Positions 9,238-18,240 are shown, numbered from the stretch's first letter. The stretch is DNA of 64,000 bases from an uncultured Eubacteriales bacterium (GCA_949284175.1 CASDVE010000035.1:1-64000); one strand, 5' to 3'. Numbers and translations are program-made. The notes: generated from the sequence alone by a model not told the origin.

Positions 9238-10053
9238 ATGGGCGAAACAAAACTTGCGAATAAAGAGCTGTGGAGAATTTTTAGGCATCAGTTGACAATT
9301 AGAAGTGCGAATAACTATGAACGTCAGCAAAATGCAGGATTTACAGAAGCTATGATGCCAGTTATTGAAAAATATTATGACGATCCAGAAGAGAAAAGAG
9401 AAGCATATGAAAGGCATCAAGAATATTTCCTGACCAATGATATTACTTCTGCTATTCCAGTAGGTGTGGCAGCAGCTATGGAAGAGCGTTATGCTACAGA
9501 AGGTGATATTGATCCAGATTCCATCAATGCGGTAAAAACGGCACTGATGGGACCGTTAGCGGGCTTGGGAGATTCGCTTTTAAATGGAACTGCTAGACCT
9601 ATTTTAGCTGGCTTGGCTATTTCCTTTGTTAACTCAGGGCTTGGATGGCTTGGTCCAATCTTTTTTGTGATTGGCATGTCTATTGTATCTTTAGGTATGA
9701 GATATCTTGGTGTCTTTCAAGGATATAAGCAAGGTGTTAAGTTTGTAGAAAAGATACAGTCCAGTGGATTAATCAGCAAGATTTCAGAGTTGGCGGCGAT
9801 TGCTGCATATACAATTGTAGGTGGCTTTATTCCCGCATTGGTAGTCATCAATATTCCAATTGAATATGCAAGTGGGGATACTGTACTTAATATTCAAGAA
9901 GTTTTGGATGGACTTATGCCTGGAGTTTTAGGACTTTTATATACACTTTTGATGTACTGGTTGATCACTAAGAAAAAAATGTCCGCTGTAAAACTGATTT
10001 TAATCACTATGTTGGTTGGTATTGCAGGAGCTTGCTGTGGAATCTTAGGATAA
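9238..10053 (+). CDS. PTS mannose-family EIID component
   Basis: The 271-residue protein has a hydrophilic N-terminus with the EIID hallmarks (NYERQQNAGF, then YLTNDI-like HQEYFLTNDITSAIPVGVAA) and a hydrophobic C-terminal half, LMGPLAGLGDSL being conserved. It partners EIIC in the membrane. ATG 9238 follows GGGGAAAGG. All four PTS parts are present and intact, so the operon imports and phosphorylates its own sugar. Confidence 0.9.
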   Translation: MGETKLANKELWRIFRHQLTIRSANNYERQQNAGFTEAMMPVIEKYYDDPEEKREAYERHQEYFLTNDITSAIPVGVAAAMEERYATEGDIDPDSINAVKTALMGPLAGLGDSLLNGTARPILAGLAISFVNSGLGWLGPIFFVIGMSIVSLGMRYLGVFQGYKQGVKFVEKIQSSGLISKISELAAIAAYTIVGGFIPALVVINIPIEYASGDTVLNIQEVLDGLMPGVLGLLYTLLMYWLITKKKMSAVKLILITMLVGIAGACCGILG

Positions 10054-10067
10054 AAGGGGGCGAAGAA

Positions 10068-10811
10068 ATGATAATTGATATTCATTCACATATAAAAAGA
10101 GAAGACAAGAATTTAGAAGAAGTGGAAAGAGAATTACTGTCTGATATGGAGCGTAATAATGTGGATGTTCGAGTGATTTCTTGTATGGAAGGTACTAATA
10201 TTCTGGAAAACAATCAATACATATCAAAATTAGTCTCTAAGCATCCAAATCAACTGATAGGGTGTGCTGTGAGTAATCCAAAGGAGAAAAATTGTAAAGA
10301 ACAGTGTCAACAAGCCTTAGAGCTTCCTGGAATTAAGATATTAGAGTTTAATTCACTAGAACATGGATATTATCCAGATGTGTGTGAAGGCGTAGATGAA
10401 GTCTTGAAAGTTGCTTTGGAAAAAGGTGTTATAGTTAAAGTGTTTTCTGGTATAGGATCTCGAGCAATGCCTCAGCAGTGGTTAAAATATGTGAAAAAGT
10501 ATCCAGAGATTAAATTTGTATTTTTACATATGGGATGTTTTGATTATGGCTATGGATGTGTGGATCTGGCAGTAAAGTATCCGAATGTATATTTAGAAAC
10601 ATCCAATCAATACGAAGTTCAAATATTAAAAAAGTCAGTTATGGTTGTTCCAAAAGAAAAACTGTTATTTGGTTCTTCTTATCCAGAGAGGCTAACGCGC
10701 TGTTCTTTAGATGTGTATGATATGTTTCATTTAAGTGAAGAAAGAAAGAGAGCTTTATTTGGAGAAAATGCTTCAAGGTTGTTGGGATTATATACAGAAA
10801 AATGGGAGTGA
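10068..10811 (+). CDS. Amidohydrolase-2 paralog with altered active site
   Basis: The 247 residues align over their whole length with the first gene of the operon (shared HGYYPD, matching strand order). It keeps the N-terminal HSH and the His of FLHMG. The metal-binding His of the first protein (QTHVG) is replaced by Phe (VKVFSGIG), and the catalytic Asp of FGTDWPY is Ser (FGSSYPE). It may therefore be a non-catalytic partner of the first protein, or may use different chemistry. GGGGG lies upstream of ATG 10068, and the stop is close to the next start. Confidence 0.75.
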   Translation: MIIDIHSHIKREDKNLEEVERELLSDMERNNVDVRVISCMEGTNILENNQYISKLVSKHPNQLIGCAVSNPKEKNCKEQCQQALELPGIKILEFNSLEHGYYPDVCEGVDEVLKVALEKGVIVKVFSGIGSRAMPQQWLKYVKKYPEIKFVFLHMGCFDYGYGCVDLAVKYPNVYLETSNQYEVQILKKSVMVVPKEKLLFGSSYPERLTRCSLDVYDMFHLSEERKRALFGENASRLLGLYTEKWE

Positions 10812-10815
10812 AATT

Positions 10816-11790
10816 ATGGAAAAGAAGATCAGGGAGATTCTCCCAGAAAATAGTAGAGAGTTTTTTGATTCCATTGTGGAACAAAGAGTGCTTGGTGCTA
10901 GTAAACATATTTCTATGATTGGGGATATGTTTGAGGGAATAGTAAAGAGAGGCGTAGAGGAAAAGTACAATACAACACGAGTGGTTGATGAAATTTTTCA
11001 GGTGGCAGATTATTTTATAGAAACAAGAGGGGAAGCAAGTCAGGCGGTAGGAAATGCTATTTTAATGATGATTCATGGTATTAGAGAGTATTGTGATATG
11101 GATATTGAGGAAGCAGCTAAAAAAATTATTGAAGTGAAAAATAGCTATGCTGAACAGGCAAAAGTAGCCGTAGATAAATGTGTGCAATACGGGGCAAAAC
11201 TAGCAGAAATAATGGAGAATATATTGGTATATGATTATTCAAGTACGGTGGAGAAACTTTTGATAGCTATTGCTTCCAATAAAAAGAAATATACAATTTA
11301 TATTCCAGAGAGCAGAATTATTGATGGGGGTAGACCGTTTGTTAAAGCATGCCAAAAGGCAGGACATAAGATTAAGTTCATACCTGACGCATCTATGATG
11401 TATTATTTGAAAGAATGTGATGCCGTATTTATGGGAGCAGAAACGTTCTATCCTGATGGAACAGGGTTTAACACTACTGGCTCAGATATTGTAGGTCTGA
11501 TATGCCATTATTTTGGAATTCCTTTATATTTTATAACACCAATGATTAAATTGGATATTCGTCCTACATATGGTGGTAGAAAAAATCTCGTGTATCAGAA
11601 TTTAAAAGCAAAGTTGAGCAAAAATTGGGAAAAAGAATTGGATAGAGGTTCTGTTGATTTTATCACTCCTGAACTTGTTGGAGTAGACCCTAAATTTATT
11701 CGAGCTTTTATCACAGAACAGGGAGTGATACCAGCAAATCAGATGTACAATGTATGTATAGAATATAGCAAAAACTTGAGAGGAGAATGA
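10816..11790 (+). CDS. eIF2B/MtnA-like sugar-phosphate isomerase homolog
   Basis: The 324 residues fit the eIF2B/methylthioribose-1-phosphate isomerase/ribose-1,5-bisphosphate isomerase superfamily: a helical N-terminal half, then ILVYDYSSTVEKLL, YIPESRIIDGGRPF and GAETFYPDGTGFNTTGSDIV. Bacterial members isomerise aldose 1-phosphates to ketose phosphates. The MtnA catalytic Cys is absent (YDYSST here) and its Asp is Glu (GAE), as in the eIF2B regulatory subunits, so activity is not assured. The Asn of the phosphate loop remains. It sits between a hydrolase paralog and a BtpA protein, fitting a role in phosphosugar metabolism. The start is ATG 10816, with GGGAG upstream. Confidence 0.7.
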   Translation: MEKKIREILPENSREFFDSIVEQRVLGASKHISMIGDMFEGIVKRGVEEKYNTTRVVDEIFQVADYFIETRGEASQAVGNAILMMIHGIREYCDMDIEEAAKKIIEVKNSYAEQAKVAVDKCVQYGAKLAEIMENILVYDYSSTVEKLLIAIASNKKKYTIYIPESRIIDGGRPFVKACQKAGHKIKFIPDASMMYYLKECDAVFMGAETFYPDGTGFNTTGSDIVGLICHYFGIPLYFITPMIKLDIRPTYGGRKNLVYQNLKAKLSKNWEKELDRGSVDFITPELVGVDPKFIRAFITEQGVIPANQMYNVCIEYSKNLRGE

Positions 11791-11794
11791 AAGA

Positions 11795-12577
11795 ATGGAA
11801 TATTTGCGTGGAATAGAAAAAATGGTGCTCTCCATGATTCAGCCAGAGCCACTTCCAGGTAGCTATCGTCACAAGGATATGAGCATCGATCAGATTGTGG
11901 ATAGGGCGCTTAGAGAAACAGAGATGGTAGCTGAAAATCATTTTGATGGGGTTATTATACAGAATATGAACGATATGCCCATAAGACAAATAACAAGGCC
12001 AGAGGTCATTGCCTATATGACAAGAATAGCATATGACATTAAACGTAGGTTTCCTGAGTTAGTGATGGGTATTTTAGTAAATTGGGATGGTGTGGCAGGA
12101 CTTTCCGTTGCAGATGCAGTTGGAGCAGACTTTGTTCGGGTGGAGCATTTGTTTACAGGAGCAAATGTAACAAGTGCAGGAATCCTTCAAGGGCAGTGTG
12201 TAGAAATTGCTGACCTGAGAAAAAGAACAGGTTCTAAAATAAAAGTGTATGCGGATGTTTATGAGGTTCATGGAATCCCAATTGGCAAAAAGGCTATAGG
12301 AGATGCGGCATGGGAATGTGTGCATGAGGCTTTTGCGGACGGTCTTTTTATATCAGGAAAAACACCAGAAGAGAGCATTGAAATGATCAAAGAAGTGCGA
12401 AAAAGATTGCCGGATACTCCAGTATTTTTAGGGGGTGGAGCAACAGGCAAAAATATCCATGAATTGATGAAATATTATGATGGTGTTTCCGTAGCAACAT
12501 GGATTAAAAATGGAGATATGAAAAATCCGATTGATGTTGAGAGAGCAAAAATATTTATTAAAGAAGCAAAATTTTAA
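11795..12577 (+). CDS. BtpA/SgcQ-family TIM-barrel protein
   Basis: The 260 residues match the BtpA/SgcQ family: MIQPEPLPGSYR near the N-terminus, DGVIIQNMNDMP, VNWDGVAGLSVADAVGADFVR and GGGATGKNIHEL. Members are predicted TIM barrels. SgcQ is encoded in an E. coli PTS-linked operon, and BtpA was named for an effect on photosystem I stability; the reaction is not known to me. Here the gene is last in a PTS/hydrolase/isomerase operon, suggesting an aldolase-like or lyase step on a phosphosugar (inference). GAGAGG precedes the start. Confidence 0.8.
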   Translation: MEYLRGIEKMVLSMIQPEPLPGSYRHKDMSIDQIVDRALRETEMVAENHFDGVIIQNMNDMPIRQITRPEVIAYMTRIAYDIKRRFPELVMGILVNWDGVAGLSVADAVGADFVRVEHLFTGANVTSAGILQGQCVEIADLRKRTGSKIKVYADVYEVHGIPIGKKAIGDAAWECVHEAFADGLFISGKTPEESIEMIKEVRKRLPDTPVFLGGGATGKNIHELMKYYDGVSVATWIKNGDMKNPIDVERAKIFIKEAKF

Positions 12578-12595
12578 TATCTTATCATCAAAGTA

Positions 12596-12658
12596 AAAAT
12601 TCTTCCATAGGAATTGTGGTTTTATAGAGAATAACCAGTTTCTATGGGAGGATTTTTT
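12596..12658 (+). terminator. Terminator of the PTS operon
   Basis: AAAATTCTTCCATAG pairs (two G-U pairs) with CTATGGGAGGATTTT across a 31-base loop that can fold further, followed by T. Confidence 0.65.
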
Positions 12659-12738
12659 GTTTTACAAAGAAATCTATTTGCAGTGGAGTTTGATCAATAT
12701 CAAATATATCTTTCCTATTAACAATATTTTAACAAAAA

Positions 12739-12785
12739 TGTTCGTTTTTGTCCCTTCCATGATCTTATTTACAACAAAACGAACA
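12739..12785. promoter_or_regulatory. Candidate DeoR operator (inverted repeat)
   Basis: TGTTCGTTTT (12739-12748) and AAAACGAACA (12776-12785) are perfect inverted repeats separated by 27 bases. TTCGTTT/AACGAAC half sites are typical of DeoR-family regulators such as GlpR. The pair lies immediately upstream of the -35 box of the sugar-acid operon, which has a DeoR gene at its far end. Confidence 0.6.
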
Positions 12786-12800
12786 AAATAGATCATTTCA

Positions 12801-12829
12801 TTGACTTTATTTTAGACAAATCATATAAT
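12801..12829 (+). promoter_or_regulatory. Promoter of the sugar-acid operon
   Basis: TTGACT at 12801-12806 and TATAAT at 12824-12829 have a 17-base spacer. The first gene starts 57 bases further on, with GGGAGG as ribosome site. Confidence 0.8.
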
Positions 12830-12886
12830 GCACCCATCAACGATGAATATGAGTGAATGAGTCATAGAAAAGGGAGGTTAAATACG

Positions 12887-14179
12887 ATGTTAAATACTGT
12901 AATTATTGCAGATGATCTAACGGGGGCGAATGATACTGGTGCGATTCTTGCACAAAATGGTTTTCGTGTTGGAACGGTTTTAAAGTTAGATCAGATGAAG
13001 GATTTCAATCAGTATGATGTACTGTGCGTTAGTACAAATAGCAGAGGAATGAGCAAGGAAGATGCATATCGTGTTGTAAATGAAATAGCTGGTCATTTCC
13101 CTAAAGATGATACAATTCTTTATAGTAAACGAATTGATTCTACCTTAAGAGGAAATGTAGGAGCTGAAATCGATAGTATTTTAGATTATCTTGGAGAAGA
13201 GTATCATGCCGTTGTTGTGGCGTCTTTCCCAGCGTCAGGGCGTACAAGCATTGGAGATATTTTACTTGTCAATGGAGTGCCACTTCAAAAAACAGAAGTT
13301 GCAAAAGATCCGACGTCTCCAGTGGATACTTCAAGAGTGACAGAGATTATTAAAAAGCAGACAAAGCATAGTGTTGGGTATGTCGGTCTTGAAAAAGTAA
13401 CAAAATCTTCTAGCTATTTATTAGAAGAATTAACAAAGGAATTAGAAACTCATAGAGTAGTAGCCGTTGATGCACAGAGTAACCGTGATATTGAAGCGAT
13501 CGCTGCGTGCTGTAGTGCTTGTGGTATCAAGGTTGTGGCAATTGATCCAGGTCCATTTACCGCAGCATTAGCAAATCAGATTTTTAAACGTAAAAAAACA
13601 GAAAAGGAAAAGAAAATTTTATGTGGAATTGGCAGTGCAAGTGAACTGACGAGACAACAGTTAAAATACTTAAAAGAGACAGGAAATCCTTTTGTTGTAA
13701 AAATTGATACTTCTAAGTTTTTTGAAGAAGAATTGAGAAAAGAAGAAATAAAACGTGTACAAGAAGCCATTATTCGTGGAGCAGAGGATTATCGAGTGTT
13801 AGTCATTGCTACAACAACCGAGAAAGAAGATGTCTTAGACTTAAGCCAAGTAAAAGGGGCTGAGAATTTAAGTAAAAAAGAATGTGCAGCGATTATTACA
13901 GGAACAATGGCAGAAGTATTAGAATCTTTACTTCATATATTAAAGGAAAGAATCGGTGGAATCTATGCATCAGGAGGCGATGTAGCAGCAGCTTTTTGTG
14001 AAAAACTTGGAATCTCAGGTTTCTATGTAAAAGGAGAAGTCATTCCACTTGCGATTTATTCCCAAACAGTTGGTGGATATGCCGAAGGTCTTCCTATGAT
14101 TACAAAGGGCGGTCTTGTAGGAAAAGAAGATACATTAGTACAATGTCTTGATTATTTGGATACGGTCATCGAAGGTTAA
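12887..14179 (+). CDS. dtnK: Four-carbon acid sugar kinase (DUF1537 family)
   Basis: The 430-residue protein has the family N-terminal TVIIADDLTGANDTGAIL motif (sugar-acid binding) and a C-terminal nucleotide-binding part with IYASGGDVAAAF and MITKGGLVGKEDTL. Family kinases phosphorylate D-threonate, D-erythronate and similar acids at C4. With a PdxA2-type dehydrogenase downstream, D-threonate 4-phosphate is the expected product, leading to dihydroxyacetone phosphate and CO2; this follows the described DtnK/PdxA2 pathway. ATG 12887 is preceded by GGGAGG. The exact substrate isomer is not proven. Confidence 0.85.
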   Translation: MLNTVIIADDLTGANDTGAILAQNGFRVGTVLKLDQMKDFNQYDVLCVSTNSRGMSKEDAYRVVNEIAGHFPKDDTILYSKRIDSTLRGNVGAEIDSILDYLGEEYHAVVVASFPASGRTSIGDILLVNGVPLQKTEVAKDPTSPVDTSRVTEIIKKQTKHSVGYVGLEKVTKSSSYLLEELTKELETHRVVAVDAQSNRDIEAIAACCSACGIKVVAIDPGPFTAALANQIFKRKKTEKEKKILCGIGSASELTRQQLKYLKETGNPFVVKIDTSKFFEEELRKEEIKRVQEAIIRGAEDYRVLVIATTTEKEDVLDLSQVKGAENLSKKECAAIITGTMAEVLESLLHILKERIGGIYASGGDVAAAFCEKLGISGFYVKGEVIPLAIYSQTVGGYAEGLPMITKGGLVGKEDTLVQCLDYLDTVIEG

Positions 14180-14240
14180 AAGAAAAAGGGGTAAAAAAGC
14201 ATAGATACAAGAGAAAAATAAGAAAGGTAAGGTATCGAGT

Positions 14241-15584
14241 ATGTCAGAGGAAATGAGAATGGCAGTTGGTCTTATCATAGGATTAATTGCGTTAGTTTTA
14301 TTAATTACCATGACAAGAATCCATGTATTTATTGCGGTCATCATCTGTGCTATCTTTATCGGGTTATTCGGAGGAATGTCACAAAATGATGTTTTAGATG
14401 CGATAACAGGTGGATTTGGTAAATCGTTAAGCAGTATTGGTATTATTATTGGCTTTGGGGTTATGTTAGGAAAGCTTCTAGAAATATCGGGAGCTACGAA
14501 AGTAATGGCGGATACATTTATACGTTTATTTGGGAGAAATCATGAAGAAGAAGCCCTAGCACTTTCGGGATTTGTCACTTCCCTATCTATCTTTTGTACA
14601 TCGGGATTTATTATTTTATCTCCATTGATGAAAGCGTTATCCAAAAAGACGAAAAAGTCAGTAGTAGCTCTTGGAATCGCTCTTGCAGGTGGGTTGGTAG
14701 CTAGTCACTCACTTGTACCACCAGCAGCTGGGCCAATTGGTGTTGCAGGAATTTTAAATGCTAACATCGGTGAATTTATGCTTTATGGAACGATTATTTC
14801 CATTCCGATTATTATTGTCAGCTTAATTTACGGAAAATATTTAGGAAAGGAAATCTATCAGATTCCAGATGGCGATGGATGGACAAGAGAAAGAATCGAA
14901 GTGGAAGTAGAAGAAGAGCAAAAAGAGGAAAAATCACTATCTCCATTATTATGTTTTGCACCAATTTTACTTCCGATTGTATTGATTATTTTAAAAACAG
15001 CACTTTCTTCTTTTGGAATAGAAAATAGTGTTATATCCTTATTAGGACAGCCAATTGTAGCATTGGCACTTGGATTATTAGTAGCTATTTACGGCCTTAC
15101 AAAAAAATACACAAAACAAGAAACATTAAATGCTATGGAAGAAGGATTAAAAGCCAGTGGTAAATTAATGTTATTAGTTGGTGGCGGTGGCGCTTTAGGT
15201 ATGATTATTCAAACAAGCGGTCTTGGTGAATTTATCGCATCCAACATTGTAAAAACAAGTATCCCACCAATCTTGTTACCATTTTTAATTGCCGTATTAC
15301 TTCGTGTTGCACAAGGATCAGGAGCGGTTTCTATGACAACCGCAGCCTCTGTTGTAGCACCAATGATTGCAACACTTCACTTGAATCCAGTATTTGCAGC
15401 GTTAGCAGCGTGTATCGGAGCGATTCCATTTTCACATTTTAATGATTCTTATTTTTGGGTTATTAATGAAACAATGGGAATCGATAATACAAAAGAACAA
15501 ATGCAAGTATGGAGCGTTACAACAACTCTTTGTGGTGGAGTTGCTCTGATTACCCTTATGATTTTAAATTATTTCTTAGGATAA
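14241..15584 (+). CDS. GntP-family sugar-acid permease
   Basis: The 447-residue protein has about 12 hydrophobic segments and GntP-family stretches such as HSLVPPAAGPIGVAGIL and QGSGAVSMTTAASVVAP. GntP transporters bring gluconate-like acids in with protons. Located between the kinase and the dehydrogenase genes, it is the likely importer of the four-carbon acid used by them. Its length is normal and it looks intact. Confidence 0.9.
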   Translation: MSEEMRMAVGLIIGLIALVLLITMTRIHVFIAVIICAIFIGLFGGMSQNDVLDAITGGFGKSLSSIGIIIGFGVMLGKLLEISGATKVMADTFIRLFGRNHEEEALALSGFVTSLSIFCTSGFIILSPLMKALSKKTKKSVVALGIALAGGLVASHSLVPPAAGPIGVAGILNANIGEFMLYGTIISIPIIIVSLIYGKYLGKEIYQIPDGDGWTRERIEVEVEEEQKEEKSLSPLLCFAPILLPIVLIILKTALSSFGIENSVISLLGQPIVALALGLLVAIYGLTKKYTKQETLNAMEEGLKASGKLMLLVGGGGALGMIIQTSGLGEFIASNIVKTSIPPILLPFLIAVLLRVAQGSGAVSMTTAASVVAPMIATLHLNPVFAALAACIGAIPFSHFNDSYFWVINETMGIDNTKEQMQVWSVTTTLCGGVALITLMILNYFLG

Positions 15585-15691
15585 TATGAGGAAATGGTAA
15601 TAGGTATCCATAGAAACAATGAAATAAAGAACGGAATTAAGATAGAAGACATAAGACAAAAAAGAGACAAAAATAAAAGGAGAAGTTCATT

Positions 15692-16693
15692 ATGAAACCA
15701 TTAGTAGCAATCCCTTTAGGAGATCCAGCAGGAATTGGACCTGAAATTGTAGCAAAGTCTTTAGCAAGAAAAGAGACATTTGATGTAGCAAGATGTGTCG
15801 TAGTTGGTGACAAAAATGTAATGGAACAGGCGGTAGAAATCGTAAAAGTTCCAATGAAAATTCATGTGATTGAAGAGCCAGAACAAGGAATTTATGAAGA
15901 AAATATCATTAACTTAATCGATATGAAAAACATAGATATGAAAGAGTTAAAGCTCGGTGAAGTCAGCGGAATGTGTGGAAAAGCCGCTTATGAGTTTATC
16001 GAAAAGAGCATCGAACTTGCCAATGCAAGAAAAGTCGATGCGATTGCCACAACTCCAATTAATAAAGAAGCGCTTCGCGCTGGTGGCATTAACTTTATTG
16101 GACATACAGAAATTTTTGGAGCGTTAACCAATACAGAAGATCCTCTTACGATGTTTGAAGTTCGAGGAATGAGAGTTTTCTTTTTAACACGCCATGTATC
16201 GTTAAGAAAAGCGTGTGATATGGTAACGGAAGAACGGATTATTGATTATGTAAAACGTTGTACAGAGGCATTAAAACGTCTTGGCGTTCACGAAGGTACA
16301 ATGGCGATTGCAGGTTTAAATCCTCATAGTGGAGAACATGGTTTATTTGGTGATGAAGAGATGAAAGCCGTTTATCCAGCAGTAGAGAAATTGCAGGCAG
16401 AAGGGTATAACGTAGTTGGGCCAATTGGTGCTGATTCTGTATTCCATTTAGCATTACAAGGAAAGTTCAACAGTGTATTATCCCTGTATCATGATCAAGG
16501 ACATATCGCTACAAAGACATTAGATTTTGAGAGAACAATTGCGATTACAAGTGGAATGCCAATTCTTAGAACGTCTGTGGATCATGGAACAGCGATGGAT
16601 ATTGCGGGAACAGGAATTGCAAGTGATGTGAGTATGGTAGAAGCCATTCGATTAGCTGCAAAATATTGTCCATCTTTTTGTCAAGAAGCGTAA
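15692..16693 (+). CDS. pdxA2: PdxA2-type 4-phosphate sugar-acid dehydrogenase
   Basis: The 333 residues belong to the PdxA family. [15 protein letters not shown] is the N-terminal signature; metal ligands are seen as His in GHTEIF, in [10 protein letters not shown] and in YHDQGHI. PdxA proper makes a vitamin B6 precursor. The neighbouring DUF1537 kinase and GntP permease instead point to the PdxA2 subgroup, which oxidises and decarboxylates D-threonate or D-erythronate 4-phosphate to dihydroxyacetone phosphate. AAGGAG precedes the start. Last structural gene before a strong terminator. Confidence 0.85.
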   Translation: MKPLVAIPLGDPAGIGPEIVAKSLARKETFDVARCVVVGDKNVMEQAVEIVKVPMKIHVIEEPEQGIYEENIINLIDMKNIDMKELKLGEVSGMCGKAAYEFIEKSIELANARKVDAIATTPINKEALRAGGINFIGHTEIFGALTNTEDPLTMFEVRGMRVFFLTRHVSLRKACDMVTEERIIDYVKRCTEALKRLGVHEGTMAIAGLNPHSGEHGLFGDEEMKAVYPAVEKLQAEGYNVVGPIGADSVFHLALQGKFNSVLSLYHDQGHIATKTLDFERTIAITSGMPILRTSVDHGTAMDIAGTGIASDVSMVEAIRLAAKYCPSFCQEA

Positions 16694-16767
16694 AAAGGTG
16701 AGAGCAACTAAAAAATAGTAAAACTTTTATGATATTAGTAAACAATAGAAACATATAGGAATACAAG

Positions 16768-16801
16768 AGGCAATGGACAGAAAGAAATCCATTGCCTTTT
16801 T
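16768..16801 (+). terminator. Terminator of the sugar-acid operon
   Basis: AGGCAATGGA and TCCATTGCCT pair perfectly around a ten-base loop, followed by five T. Confidence 0.9.
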
Positions 16802-16937
16802 GCTATTATAAGTGGTATTTCTCACAGTTTTTTTTAGAAAATCGTGTATAATTTATGTGAAAGTAAAAGATAAGCAAGAATGCTTGTATAAAAGAAATAG
16901 AAATTATAAATACGAAGAGAAATAGGAGGGTACGTTT

Positions 16938-17696
16938 ATGTCTGTATTAGAAAGACAGGATAAAATTATTGAGCTTGTTAGTAAAACAGGAAGTATTCAA
17001 GTTGAGCGTTTAGCGGAGATTTTAGATGTCAGTCAAATGACGATTAGAAGAGATTTGGATAAGCTCAAAGGGGAAGGGATCATTGAGAGAAAACATGGAT
17101 TGGCTGTTATCAAAGAAGAGGTAACGTATCGGGAAAAGTTAATTTCTCGCATGGATGAAAAGAAGATGCTTGCAAAGGCTTGTGCTTCACTTGTAAAATC
17201 TGGGGATACCATATTTTTGGATTCTGGAACGACCATTTATGGAATTGCAGAATTGATTCAAGATATTCCAAATTTGACGGTGATCACCAATGATATTGAA
17301 ATTGGTAGCCTGTTACATAAAAGTTCGGTAGAACTGATGATGTGTGGTGGTTTTGTTCAAAAGGAAACGGGAAGTGTTTATGGGAGTTTTGCTAACCAGA
17401 TGATGAACTATGTTCAAGTGGGAATCGCATTTATGGGAGCAATGTCCATTGATAAGCGGTTTAATATACTAACACCAACTCTTGATAAGGCCACATTAAA
17501 AAGAATGATAGTGAAAAATGCGTCAAAAAGTTATTTGGTTGTGGATCAATCTAAGTTTAATCGAAAAGCACTGATGAAAATTAATCATATGAAAGATTAT
17601 ACAGGAGTTGTAACGACAAGGAAATTTACACGGGAAGAAATGGAAAGAATAAAAGAGCAAAAGATTCATTTAATACCTGTTGATATTGAAGTTTAG
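16938..17696 (+). CDS. DeoR-family repressor
   Basis: The 252-residue protein has an N-terminal DeoR winged helix (LERQDKIIELVSKTGSIQVE, then LDVSQMTIRRDLDKLKGEG) and a C-terminal sugar-phosphate sensor domain (IFLDSGTTIYGIAE, VITNDIEI). It lies behind the terminator of the sugar-acid operon and probably has its own promoter (TATAAT at 16847-16852, weak -35). The TGTTCGTTTT/AAAACGAACA pair at 12739-12785 is its likely target. The effector would be a phosphorylated intermediate. Confidence 0.85.
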   Translation: MSVLERQDKIIELVSKTGSIQVERLAEILDVSQMTIRRDLDKLKGEGIIERKHGLAVIKEEVTYREKLISRMDEKKMLAKACASLVKSGDTIFLDSGTTIYGIAELIQDIPNLTVITNDIEIGSLLHKSSVELMMCGGFVQKETGSVYGSFANQMMNYVQVGIAFMGAMSIDKRFNILTPTLDKATLKRMIVKNASKSYLVVDQSKFNRKALMKINHMKDYTGVVTTRKFTREEMERIKEQKIHLIPVDIEV

Positions 17697-17750
17697 TGTT
17701 ATTGGAAGAAAGACGAGCAATAAAAACTCTTTTTAATATTATTTTAATTT

Positions 17751-18199
17751 AACTTGTTGTGCTAGTTCAAATACAGTGAACCTCTCAGCCTTTAAAGGCG
17801 CAGAAAGTCTCTATATTTGGTTCGGCATTTTTTTAAAAAATCAGTTGCCGTACAGGCTTTGGCCAATTACTTTTCCTGTGCCAAAGCTTCTCCAACATAC
17901 CCTTTATCACCAGTAATTGTAAGATTCGAATGATTCGTAACGATATTCTTTAGATCTTCTCTATCATCAACTGATGTAGGGGTAATTTCAAAGGTGGTTA
18001 TAAATCTCTCTAGTGTGATTAGAGAATGAAAACATAAACAGTTAAAATAAAGTCTTCAAAAGTTGCTGGTATCGTGGTATGATTATTTTGAAACTTCAAC
18101 ATAATAATGCCTCCTTTTAAATTTTTTATTATCTATAAATAGGATAGCACATTTTGTTGAAGTTTCTTTTTTTATTCTAATTAACTAGCACAACGGGTT
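17751..18199. mobile_element. Decayed IS982-family insertion sequence
   Basis: The ends are inverted repeats: left AACTTGTTGTGCTAGTT (17751-17767), right AACTAGCACAACGGGTT (18183-18199), matching at 15 of 17 positions. Inside, on the minus strand, are a transposase start with an intact GGAGG site and a transposase C-terminus, with the middle missing. IS982 elements are about 1 kb, so roughly half is lost. No target duplication is obvious. Apart from the transposase pieces this whole 0.54-kb stretch between DeoR and ClpP holds no gene. Confidence 0.75.
17867..18102 (-). pseudogene. IS982 transposase remnant
   Basis: From ATG 18102 the frame gives MLKFQNNHTTIPATFEDFIL and stops shortly after. 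A second frame then gives ITPTSVDDREDLKNIV and NLTITGDKGYVGEALAQEK before a stop at 17867. The GDKGYVG and the preceding DDRE region fit IS982-family transposases. The catalytic core between the two pieces is deleted, so it cannot transpose by itself. Confidence 0.75.
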
Positions 18200-18240
18200 A
18201 TGTTAAAAATGATTCTATATTTTAGAAATGAGAGCGTATA

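Noticed and set aside
15692-16693. Vitamin B6 biosynthesis PdxA
   Set aside because: No other B6 gene is near, and the DUF1537 kinase and GntP permease neighbours fit the sugar-acid PdxA2 role better.
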